This document shows, piece after piece, positions 1 through 7,375 of a stretch of 11,490 bases of DNA. Origin of the DNA: Saccoglossus kowalevskii (lineage: Eukaryota; Hemichordata; Enteropneusta; Harrimaniidae); the NCBI RefSeq assembly GCF_000003605.2, contig NW_003120429.1, positions 1,588 to 13,077 on the forward strand, given 5' to 3'. The translations under genes and the position numbers were made by a program. Positions within the stretch are counted from its first letter, which is position 1. Every line of letters begins with the position of its first letter. The notes beneath the pieces are model-generated. The model searched no databases. It had not been told where the DNA came from and worked only from the letters and a program-made list of their open reading frames with translations.

Positions 1-1719
1 ATCACGCTTATGATGAAACTACGTTGAATTTTACTTGCATTTCATAACAATTCAAAAAAAATATTTTTGTGCATTATTATAATCACTACTGAGTACTAAT
101 CAACAATTGCAATACTTTGAAAACAAGTAAGCTATTCTCTTGTGAAATGCAGCATGACCAGATTACACTACCATATCGTGATCATTTACTACTAAGCAGT
201 TTGTTTTTATTCGAAACTTCTTTTTGAATATACTTTTCGTTATCAACAAAATAAAATAAAAAAATGCATATTAATTATAAATTAAGTATTTTTTGTTGTC
301 ATGTGAAAAAATTTTTCGATTCACCAAATTAAGGCCTTTCACCTTTGAAATCGAGTATCTTGCTTTTCGCCAGCCATGAAGGTCACATTAGACGAACTTG
401 ATTGATGCTGCCGACAATCTCGTGCATTTTTATTGGTGCACAGCGGCACGCAAATCGAGAAAAATATTGTCCTGTTGCAACATTTTCGGGCAATATGTCA
501 CCATTTTAGCGTGACTTGAGATGCATCATCTGACTCGAAATGCATCATTTGTTGTCCATTTATATTCCTAATTACAAGGGACAGTGTAAAGTTTGAATAT
601 ACACCTGTTAGAAGCAAAGCAACAATTTACCGGTCATTTTGGAAATTTTCTGGGTGGTATGTTTATTTGGGAAATGAGATTATATGATTATTGTCATTGT
701 CAGTGTGTGATAGCAGGGCAAAGATATATGATCAGTGTATGTCAACTGCAGAAGATTGAGATCACATGGCTGCGAGATATTTAACTTTAGTGTACTCAGT
801 TGGTAGGTCACAATTGAAAAGGCATAATATGGAAATTACACTGCTGGGATGTATTACAAGTAAAGAATGATCTTTGTACATGTATATTACAGAAAATAAG
901 AAACATCCAATAATAATTCTACTAATGTTGGTCTAGACATTAAGAAGCCTGAATAAAGTCAGAACCTTGTAAGCATAGCTCATTTACGGCATGACTGTTA
1001 CGAGCCTTGTAAGAGCCACCAACAAACATACATGCCTATATAGATACTCTCGTTAAGTTAATAATACATTTTAGACAAATTACAGAACGATACCACATCT
1101 GATCCCACTGATAAGTAACTTTTCTCTGACCACTTAGCCGGTCATTAAATTGCTTTTTAAGGCTGGCCAATCAGACCAAAAACAAATCGAGTAATTTGAG
1201 ATGAGATTTGCATGCAGCCAAACTGTGGTAAAAATGTAATAAAAGAAACTGATTTTTATTATTACATTGTAGTTATCAAATATATGAATTTCAAGAAGAA
1301 GATATCTATGTCTAAAAAGGAATTTATACGAGAGACTCATCTACCTTGTTAATATTGTTAATATATACATTGTAATTTACTGATGACTCTTTCTTTTGTA
1401 AGCACAATATTAATTCTGTCAGTTTTGAAATATTTTCTATATAATATCAATACTAGTGATTCAATCATTTATTTATAATTAGTGAATGTATATCAATTTA
1501 GCTAAAAGTTGAAGTATTCCCAATTCAGAAAAAAATGACAGAGAATTGATATTTTCGCCAAAAAGCTTAATGATTTTTAAAATATACAAACTGCATCAAC
1601 AGTCAAATCAGTATGAATTGTGAAAATGTTCAGTTCAAATAAAAAATAAAAGTAAATACATACAATGTACTGGCAAATATGAATTGAAAAATCTGTATAT
1701 GAAGGAAAGAAGACAAACT
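1..1719. other. AT-rich intergenic DNA, no gene recognised
   Basis: No reading frame here looks like a real protein. The longest short frames (593-784 plus, 1134-1340 minus, 1577-1840 minus) are low-complexity or unremarkable and have no recognisable motif. Base composition is strongly AT-rich, apart from a slightly more GC-rich patch around 360-560. An AATAAA hexamer occurs near 954, but with no gene upstream of it I can draw no conclusion. I see no tRNA or rRNA. Confidence 0.6.
512..549. repeat. Two-copy 19-bp tandem duplication
   Basis: Two adjacent 19-bp units, 512-530 and 531-549, share the pattern TGACTyGArATGCATCAT with three mismatches. Each holds an ATGCAT palindrome. It lies in the most GC-rich part of the left flank. 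It could be a paired protein-binding site or simply a chance small duplication. No neighbouring gene supports a regulatory role. Confidence 0.5.
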
Positions 1720-1782
1720 GTTGAACTCTGGTGACCTTGCTCTTGTTGTATATAATATTATTTCCTTTATCATAGTTTGTTT
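1720..1782. repeat. Dispersed repeat R1, copy A
   Basis: This stretch starts GTTGAACTCTGGTGACCTTG and ends CATAGTTTGTTTCA. It matches 8648-8710 in the same orientation with only a few differences. No coding potential is evident. The other copy begins just downstream of the 3' end of the element at 7527-8643. The family is unknown to me; it is probably a fragment of a larger interspersed repeat. Confidence 0.75.
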
Positions 1783-2091
1783 CATTGCCATTAATATTAT
1801 TACAAGATAAATGATTTGCTTCATTGAACACGTACAACAATGCATATTCCTACTGGGATAATTTACCTTTGAATGTGTATTACCAGTGATCAGTCAAGTA
1901 GAAACATTCGAAAAATATTTTATAAGATTTTCTCAATTTTTGCATGATATTTTCACACAGGACATCTGTCATTCATTCATTGTTGTGCCTACAATAACAA
2001 TTATTAAACGACGATGACAACAACACTGACGACAGACATTTTTCCATTAATATACCTTTCCCTTCCATCTTTGATGATACAGGCAAAAATC
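1783..2091. other. AT-rich spacer, nothing recognised
   Basis: No gene, RNA or clear repeat is visible here. Short reading frames on the minus strand (for example 1973-2170) run through repeat sequence and show no protein-family features. Confidence 0.5.
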
Positions 2092-2201
2092 TCAAAAGTG
2101 AATATTCGTGGTATGTGGTATATTTTAAGTCTAATCGAACCGGCAGTGGGAATTTGTTAGTACCAAACATATTTTAGTATAAGGTAGTAACAACTTGTCA
2201 A
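2092..2201. repeat. Dispersed repeat R2, copy A
   Basis: Begins TCAAAAGTGAATATTCGTGG and contains CCAAACATATTTTAGTATAA followed by GGTAGTAA. It matches 10248-10362 in the same orientation, with scattered substitutions and small indels. The last part (ATTTTAGTATAAGGTAGTAA) is found again, slightly changed, near 3026-3046. This suggests an interspersed family with a conserved end. No coding content. Confidence 0.75.
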
Positions 2202-2802
2202 TAATTATGGGATTATTTGTAAGCATAAGATTGTTATGTGAACTTCGTTCATTAATGTAATACTGTGCGATGACACTATTTTCAGGGCCTAACTGATTCA
2301 GACTCCTATATTGACTATGTCCAGGGCTGTTTACTAGTACAAACCTACTTACTTGTCAGTGTCTGACTGTTATATACAGCCCAGAACACGTCAGAATAGT
2401 GAAAAAACAGTCAGCAAATGTCAGTTGCCCGTGCCTTGAGAGACGGCTACAGAACCAAAACAATCTGTCAGCCTTCGCCGCCCACAGCATTGATATGATT
2501 TTACATTGCATAGAAATGAACACTAAATGTAGCTATCCCGGTCAGCAATAGAATCAACAATCTTCATGAGTGATGTAACTGGTACATGTATTTCCACCTA
2601 TTTGCTTAGTGGTCCGTACGTGAATGTTGTCAAGTTTGAGTGTGTTTTGACGTACATGAACATTATTGCTACAATTTTGGGCTTTAACATGTTTTATATT
2701 TACCCAAAACAACAACAAACCTGAAACAAAAGTAGCCGCAAAACGATACAAATTATATGACATATGTAATTATATGCATCAATGATACACCTTAATGAGA
2801 AT
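2202..2802. other. AT-rich spacer with a weak short similarity to 7425-7475
   Basis: No gene is recognised. A short stretch around 2298-2335 (CAGACTCC, TTGACTATG, then GTTTACT) resembles 7440-7475 (CAGAGTCTC, TTGACTATGCG, then GTTTACT), so it may be a remnant of a shared repeat, but the match is weak. The minus-strand frame 2554-2763 has no motif I can name. Confidence 0.4.
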
Positions 2803-2990
2803 TAGTGTTATTATTAATGAAAATATTTGTTCACAACTTTATAAACTGGCATGGAAATTCTCACCACCTAAGCAAATTAACATAATTTTGTTTACTTTGT
2901 ACGTGTACTATGATTGCAAATTTTAATACATAAACACGCAAAATATTTATCATAAAATCTGGACAAAAAATGTATGCATTATTTTTCCAT
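2803..2990. repeat. Dispersed repeat R3, copy A (left of the DIRS element)
   Basis: Shared blocks with 6333-6590, in the same order and orientation, include GAAAATATTTGTTCAC, a TTTATAAA core, ATAATTTTGTTTACT, GTGTACTATG with TTGCA, and CTGGACAAAA. The 6333-6590 copy carries extra sequence between the last blocks. No coding content. The two copies sit on either side of the DIRS-like element. Confidence 0.7.
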
Positions 2991-3052
2991 GCTATAAGAC
3001 ATTTCCCCTATCTGTGTTAGTTGATATTTTACTATAAGGTAGTAAGAATGCA

Positions 3053-3175
3053 TATACGTTAACTGGGTTGTATATATCCAAGCTAGTTTCTAGTGCAGCC
3101 TCGCACATTACTCGCAAGTTATAAAATTGGTATACGTTAACTCGGATGTAACAGAAGTAAGTAAAAGTTACATCC
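3053..3175. repeat. Short direct and inverted repeats
   Basis: TATACGTTAACT occurs at 3053-3064 and again at 3131-3142, each followed by a similar GG(A/T)TGTA string. Just after the second copy, GGATGTAAC (3144-3152) pairs with GTTACATCC (3167-3175) across a 14-nt loop, and AGTAAGTAAAAG is present twice nearby. It may be the edge of another decayed element. No function can be assigned. Confidence 0.5.
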
Positions 3176-3351
3176 CAGTAAGTAAAAGAACTAATGTTTT
3201 AATTGGTCATAAAAGGGCTGGAGGAGAACACTTACTGTCCGTCAATTACTGAGATACAACAGGTGACAGACGCCTGAGGGGGTGTCAAATCGCGACTTTA
3301 CATACTCCTTGGTCAGTATGCCTTTGATTTAGGCGAGGGTTCTCCGAACCC

Positions 3352-3549
3352 GCCTATTCACATAGTTCATAACCACCATAGACTCCGGTCAGTCAAAATG
3401 ACTATTTTGAACTGTAGGCATGCCGGTGATGGAGAGATAGAATCTAGGTCAGGGTAAGCCCTATGACCCCAAGATTCTTTTATCCTATGCGTCATGAACT
3501 CACGTGACCGAGGCCACATGGCAGCGCCATAGGCGGCCGTACAATCACT
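3352..3549. repeat. Inverted terminal repeat, 3' side of the DIRS element
   Basis: Reverse-complement match to 5914-6127. The inner 49 bp (3501-3549) are identical to the complement of 5914-5962. The outer part shares CCATAGACTC, TCAAAATGACTATTTTGAAC, GAGAGATAGAATCTAGGTCA and CCCTATGACCCCAA with small differences. The opposite repeat has about 13 additional bases near 6045. The outermost stretch, GCCTATTCACATAGTTCAT, is repeated as its complement in the internal complementary region, which fixes the edge near 3352. A short palindrome, AGTCAAAATGACT, lies within the repeat. Confidence 0.88.
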
Positions 3550-3618
3550 CTGGTTCCTTTCTCCCCACCTCGAGGACTTAGACCAACGCTACGGAAAGAG
3601 TGGGGTGGTTGGGGGGCC

Positions 3619-3722
3619 CCAGAGTCTATGGTGGGTATGAACTATGTGAATAGGCCTAAATTCACTACGTTCAATTACCCACCATAGACTCCAGTCAGTC
3701 AAAATGACTATTTTAAACTGCA
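3619..3722. repeat. Internal complementary region (ICR) of the DIRS element
   Basis: The first half (3619-3655) is the reverse complement of the element's low-coordinate end, running from GAGTCTATGGTGGG to GAATAGGC. The second half (about 3656-3722) matches the complement of the high-coordinate end, from CTAAATTCACTA through ACCCACCATAGACTC to AAACTGCAG. The two halves meet near 3655/3656, so the ICR reads like the joined ends of a circle. In DIRS elements this is the proposed template for completing the ends and forming the circular DNA intermediate. Because the ends resemble each other, the ICR is itself a large imperfect palindrome, with 16-bp perfect arms at 3622-3637 and 3676-3691. Confidence 0.88.
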
Positions 3723-4067
3723 GATAGGTAGCGGGTTTCCCGAGCAAACAGAAAAAATTATGAAAGTCTTTTCCCAGTCCGGGATGAAAACAAACTATGA
3801 TCAACTCCATAACGAGTTAAGACCCAAGAAGGGTGGTGTCTTACCATGCCTGTGCTGTCCCGAAGCAAAAAGCCTAAGTGCTGCTATGGTGACAGGATTC
3901 GGTGTGCCCGTAAAAAGCTAGACCCCAACTCGATTCCGGGGGTAATAAGCTTGAAATAAGAACCGAAACAGTTCGCATGAGGGCATAGGTCGGAAAGCGA
4001 GACCTGGGAGCTTCCAGGAAGTGCTAGTGGTACAGACAATCTGTCTGCAAAAAATGCCGAGACTGAC
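3723..4067 (-). other. Non-coding 3' segment of the DIRS element
   Basis: This lies between the recombinase stop (4068-4070) and the internal complementary region. No reading frame shows family motifs. The minus-strand frame 3589-3810 runs through the palindromic ICR and looks spurious. It is best described as the 3' untranslated part of the element. In many DIRS elements the recombinase frame reaches closer to the ICR, so part of the original end may be here in altered form. Confidence 0.5.
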
Positions 4068-5118
4068 TTATCGCCTATGCGTAGGGACCCTTGTGGTCGT
4101 TCGGGCTCGGTCGGTAACCAAAGCCTGACCCGCTACGACAGGGCCTAACCTAAAGAGACCCTGCTCAATAGAGTGAGTGTCTCTTAGGTAGTAGTTGATG
4201 AAGACGTTCTACGTTCTCCAGAAGCCTGCCCTCAGAATGTGTTCGAGGGGGGCGCCTGACGCCAGTGCTAGTGAGTTAGCAACCGCAGGGACTTCATGTG
4301 CTCGTACTTGGTGCCTCTGCAAAGTCTGTGTTAAGGAGAATAATGTATTATTGACCTCCAGTACAGTCGCAGTAATCCACCTGGAGATGGAAGTCGGGGA
4401 GGCCGGCTTATCCTGTTTGCCAGGGCCGTACATAAAAATATGTGTTCCCCATCTGGAAAACCTGGTACGATTGTCGTAGCAACGAGACGCTCGGACGGGG
4501 TGGAGAAGCAATTCCTCCTGATCCTCCGGACCAACAATATTTGACAGCCGGGGGATGAAGATCAGTTAAGGATCTATCCTGGGATTTGGTTCTTGGCGAG
4601 AAACCCGATTCGTGTCTTTAGTACAACTTGATCGTCCATAAAGGCAGTGCAACCGTCTGCGAAGGACAGTGTGCCGAGCTCTGACCGGCGCCTAACTGAG
4701 GCGAGGGCCAGTAGGAAGACTGTTTTCCACGTTAAAAACATGAGTGGTGCTGAAGAGAGAGGCTCAAAATGTGGTTTGCCTAAGGCTGCTAAAACAACCG
4801 ACAGATCCAAATTGGGCGGGTCCCTTGTACGGGTCCTCGGTCTCTGATTATGAAAAGCAGTAAACAGTCTCCTAATAATAGAACAATCGGCTAGACTTGA
4901 CCTCAAAGAGTTCTCTACGGCGGGGGACAAGGCTGACCTGTAGCCAACGATCGCTGCGTAGGACAAACCTTCTTCGTCAAACAAGTGGACGAAGAAGTCT
5001 AATACCTGGCCGATAGAGGGATTGCATGGATCAATCTCCCTTCCACTACACCAATTGGAGTATGCTCGCCATTTCGAGTCGTAGGCAGCATGGTGGAATC
5101 TCTGTTCGCCCTGGCCAG
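4068..5118 (-). pseudogene. DIRS tyrosine recombinase, broken
   Basis: In intact elements this enzyme would insert the circular DNA copy by cutting and rejoining through a tyrosine. Moving along the minus strand, the N-terminal core-binding part includes YDSKWRAYSNWC and EIDPCNP, then VLDFFVHLFDEEGLSY and GYRSALSP. The catalytic domain follows: the first arginine box SVRRRSELGTL (last Arg codon 4685-4687), FLAKNQIP, SISRWI, a box reading RAHEVPAVANSLAL, then ILRAGFWRT and FINYYLRD. Tyrosine codons at 4191-4193 and 4188-4190 include the expected nucleophile. Damage: a frame change near 4580 with a TAG at 4574-4576 in the first frame and a TAA at 4566-4568 in the second; a TAG at 4209-4211 just before the tyrosine; and proline (4287-4289) where the HxxR arginine is expected. 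The frame finally closes at 4068-4070. The N-terminal limit is approximate because another frame change joins it to the connector. Family assignment is firm; activity is ruled out by the lesions. Confidence 0.88.
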
Positions 5119-5124
5119 GACGTT

Positions 5125-5414
5125 GGCAGCCCGCTTAGATAGAACTTTTGTCTGCGCAAGTCTACTGAGAGCATCCATGCGTGTAAATGGTACATTGCTG
5201 GGCTTGTTGGTAGTGCACTGTCCGGTTGGAACAGCAAGTCCGGTAAGTCTAGAAGCACTACTGGTGTTTCGACTATCATTTCCAGCAGGAGCGGAAACCA
5301 GGCCTTGGTCGGCCAATTGGGCGCCACAACAGTTAATATGCAGGTGGGCTCCTGTCGAAGTTTCTCCAGTACCCGGTGAATTAACGAGAAGAGAGGAAAG
5401 ACGTACACATCCAT
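5125..5414 (-). pseudogene. Connector region between RNase H and recombinase, DIRS-type polyprotein remnant
   Basis: The minus-strand frame from 5414 reads VYVFPLFSLIHRVLEKLRQE, then LTVVAPNWPTKAWFPLLLEM, PDLLFQP and LHAWMLS. This pattern (FPP-like start, LI-RVL-K, VAP-WP-WFP-LL, LHAW-LS) is what I know from the segment following RNase H in DIRS-type elements. It sits between the RNase H remnant and the recombinase as expected, but in a different frame from both. The step from the end of RNase H (GVRN at about 5430) to VYVFP is much shorter than usual, which suggests a deletion of the intervening stretch. The low-coordinate limit is approximate. No enzymatic role is known to me for this segment alone. 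Confidence 0.7.
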
Positions 5415-5418
5415 GTGG

Positions 5419-5741
5419 GACTGCCAGACAGTTCCTCACCCCTGGAAGGTGGTGTGCGGTTAGCTCCACATTGTATTCCAGGCACCAAAGGAGAATTTGC
5501 TCTACTAGAACCGACAACGATGTGGACCCCCCCCCCCTCCTTGTTGATATATGAGACCACCGCTGTGTTGTCTGTGCGGAGCAGGACTCGAACTTCGGGT
5601 AGAAAGCGTAATAGGCGTGCTGCTTTCAGCTTGAGCCAGTTGATATGGTGGTCCCAAACCCACTGCGGGGGCCATATTCCTTGGGCATGTTTGTCCAATA
5701 AATGCGCTCCCCCACCCTTGGAGGGAGGCGTCTGTTATGAC
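5419..5741 (-). pseudogene. DIRS RNase H domain, broken in three frames
   Basis: RNase H removes the RNA strand of the RNA-DNA hybrid during reverse transcription. Three minus-strand frames carry consecutive pieces: CVITDASLQGWGSAFIGQ (D codon 5730-5732), then GIWPPQWVWDHHINWLKLKA with LLRTDNTAVVSYINKEGG (D codon 5570-5572), then VEQILLWCLEYNVELTAHHL with PGVRN. The first frame change falls between about 5715 and 5695. The second coincides with a run of eleven G on the coding strand (5527-5537 as C on the plus strand). The usual LELKA glutamate reads lysine (codon 5630-5632), and the residue after the final Asn-x-x-Ala is valine (5419-5421) where aspartate is normal. Two of the four expected metal-binding residues are therefore replaced. 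No reverse transcriptase sequence precedes it. Confidence 0.85.
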
Positions 5742-5913
5742 ACAGGGGAAAACGACACGAGCGTAAAAAGACAAGAGAAACTTATCCTACCAGCTAGAAT
5801 GTCGGAAGCCGCGGCTGCGGCAATGATCCATGCTAGAAACCCGGACAGGAAAAAGCAACAGAGCCAGGCAGAGTCGCTCAGAATCATTCCCGACGAGGCG
5901 GAGATGAAAGAAG
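5742..5913 (-). other. Short remnant between 5' terminal repeat and RNase H, site of the gag/RT deletion
   Basis: In a complete DIRS element this interval would hold gag and reverse transcriptase, several kilobases in total. Here it is about 170 bp. On the minus strand one frame is open but hydrophobic and alanine-rich and resembles no capsid protein I know. On the plus strand an ATG at 5800 opens a hydrophilic 39-codon stretch (MSEAAAAAMI at the start, DEAEMKEE at the end), stopping at 5916-5918 at the terminal-repeat edge. I cannot tell whether this is coding remnant, leader sequence or filler from the deletion. Confidence 0.45.
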
Positions 5914-6127
5914 AGTGATTGTACGGCCGCCTATGGCGCTGCCATGTGGCCTCGGTCACGTGGGTTCGTGATGTAAGAGGTAAAAGAATTTTGGGGTCAT
6001 AGGGCTTCCCCTGACCTAGATTCTATCTCTCAGTCACCGGCAGAATCGCTGATTAATGTCTACAGTTCAAAATAGTCATTTTGATTGACCAGAGTCTATG
6101 GTGGGTAATTGAACATAGTGAATATAG
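5914..6127. repeat. Inverted terminal repeat, 5' side of the DIRS element
   Basis: Reverse-complement partner of 3352-3549, identical over the inner 49 bp (5914-5962) and more diverged outward. It carries about 13 extra bases (around 6045) that the partner lacks, plus the shared palindromic AGTCATTTTGA core near 6074. The outer edge is set by the match of the internal complementary region to 6061-6127. Host-like AT-rich DNA follows. Confidence 0.87.
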
Positions 6128-6332
6128 ATCTATAAAATTCACAACAATGAGTTGAATCCAAGTTGTGATGTTTTTTAATAAAGAAAACTTACTACGAACA
6201 CGCGTGTATATGTGCTATTTATTCGTTTTCAACCCATGAACCTCCGCTCACGAACCCTGATATGATTTAATAGAATTAAGAAATTTCAATATAAAATATT
6301 TCATCACTGACAATGATAAGTGTGTTTTACGG
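6128..6332. other. AT-rich spacer right of the DIRS element
   Basis: No gene is seen. A small inverted repeat CACAAC/GTTGTG occurs near 6140-6168. An AATAAA hexamer lies near 6178, but with no gene reading into it its meaning is unclear. Confidence 0.4.
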
Positions 6333-6590
6333 TTAGTGTTTGTTACGAAAATATTTGTTCACTATTTTATAAAATGGCTTTGTAATTCCCATCACCAATT
6401 ATATATAAAGCACCCTCGATAATTTTGTTTACTCTCTGTGTGTACTATGGTTGCATATGAAGTTTTTATCATTTTAATGGTGTGCATATTTTACCGGTAG
6501 TACATAAAGGTACACTTAACAAAAATACACATAATATATTAATTATATAATCCATTATATAACCTGGACAAAAGAATTTTTATTTTTTCT
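6333..6590. repeat. Dispersed repeat R3, copy B (right of the DIRS element)
   Basis: Matches 2803-2990 in order and orientation: GTTAGTGTT, GAAAATATTTGTTCAC, TTTATAAAATGGC, ATAATTTTGTTTACT, GTGTACTATGGTTGCA, then CTGGACAAAAGAA. It is longer than copy A because of additional AT-rich sequence around 6465-6555. It is non-coding. The divergence suggests two independent old insertions rather than a recent duplication. Confidence 0.7.
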
Positions 6591-7275
6591 TGATATACTA
6601 GTAATGATATGTTACTTTATGCAGAAATCCTAGTAAATGAGATTTAAACAAGCAGCCTCTTGGCTGAGATAGCTCCGCTGTTAGCAATGCACATTACAAT
6701 TAAAGAACAGAAGATATCATTAGAAAATGAACAATATGTATAGTATCAATGCAATGGGACTTGCTGTTTTCAACAATATTTTGACAAGATATACCAATAT
6801 TTACCAAAAATGACAAAAATATTCACCAAAATTAGAGAATTGAAGATATCATTACAAAATGAACAAATCTAAGAGAGGTCCACATGTAGTACCCATATAT
6901 ATAATATCAAAGCAATTAGACTTGCGGTTTTTAACAAGAACTGGAAAATATCACTTATTACCAAAAATGACAAAAATATTCACCAAAATTAGATAATTAA
7001 AGATATCATCACGAAATGAACAAGAGGTCCGAGAGAGGTCCACATGTAGTACCTATATATGTAATATTAAAGCAATTGGACTTGCCGTTTTTAACAAGAA
7101 GTTCAAAATATCAAAATAAAAAAAATATTCATCAAAATTGGAGAATTTGAGATTTTGACATGAAATGAACAAATCTGAGAAAGAACCATCCAAGGTACTT
7201 GCATATCAAATATGAAAGCATTCTGACTTGTGGTTTCAAAGAAGAAGTTGAAATTGTAAAGTTGACGCTGCCGCT

Positions 7276-7280
7276 GACGA

Positions 7281-7314
<34 letters not shown>

Positions 7315-7320
7315 AACGAC
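7276..7320. repeat. GAC/GACGCC microsatellite
   Basis: Five perfect GACGCC units (7282-7311) lie inside a longer GAC-rich tract. It is the only strongly GC-rich simple repeat in the window. It occupies the position just before the 3' hairpin of the element, where the related copy ending at 8643 has only a short non-repetitive equivalent (ACACCGACCACGGAC). An apparent minus-strand arginine-rich reading frame across it is an artefact of the repeat. Confidence 0.9.
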
Positions 7321-7340
7321 GGACAAACAGTAATATGAAC

Positions 7341-7375
7341 AGCTCCACTGTGTCGACTTTGTCGACAGCGGAGCT
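7341..7375 (+). repeat. 3' terminal hairpin of the HINE/pearl-like element
   Basis: AGCTCCACTGTGTCGAC (7341-7357) pairs with GTCGACAGCGGAGCT (7361-7375) around a TTT loop. The inner 7 bp (TGTCGAC/GTCGACA) and outer 6 bp (AGCTCC/GGAGCT) are perfect, with one mismatch and a two-base bulge between. It is followed by AAAA after CTAA. A terminal hairpin beside the 3' end is typical of Helitron/Helentron-type elements. A protein-independent transcription terminator is not a sensible reading in this eukaryotic setting. Confidence 0.8.

Larger units (their letters stand above)
3352..6127 (-). mobile_element. DIRS-like tyrosine-recombinase retrotransposon, internally deleted
   Basis: The element is about 2.8 kb and coding-oriented on the minus strand. 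It is bounded by inverted rather than direct terminal repeats (3352-3549 and 5914-6127). Just inside the low-coordinate end lies an internal complementary region (3619-3722) that matches the outer parts of both ends. That combination is diagnostic of the DIRS order. Minus-strand order is RNase H remnant (about 5741-5419), connector (about 5414-5125), then tyrosine recombinase (about 5118-4068), as expected for DIRS. Gag and reverse transcriptase, which should precede RNase H, are absent: only about 170 bp separates the inner repeat edge from RNase H. GC content is clearly above the flanks. Several frameshifts and stops make it non-functional. I see no target-site duplication, as expected for tyrosine-recombinase insertion. 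Outer boundaries are inferred from the internal complementary region and may be off by a few bases. Confidence 0.9.

Noticed and set aside
593-784. Short plus-strand frame that could be a small gene or terminal exon, with an AATAAA near 954
   Set aside because: No family resemblance, no convincing splice or start context, and composition no different from surrounding non-coding DNA.
3589-3810. Minus-strand frame near the end of the DIRS element
   Set aside because: It reads straight through the internal complementary region palindrome and has no domain.
4195-4479. Plus-strand frame opposite the recombinase C-terminus
   Set aside because: Shadow of the minus-strand recombinase, which shows the catalytic boxes.
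5090-5554. Long plus-strand open frame within the DIRS element
   Set aside because: It lies antisense to the RNase H, connector and recombinase sequence, whose motifs are clear on the minus strand; the plus-strand translation has no recognisable family features.
3352-6127. Ordinary LTR retrotransposon or integrated virus
   Set aside because: Terminal repeats are inverted, there is no aspartic protease or DDE integrase, and a tyrosine recombinase is present.
7341-7375. Hairpin followed by an A-run as a transcription terminator
   Set aside because: The context is a eukaryotic transposable element end; the hairpin is better explained as its 3' terminal structure.
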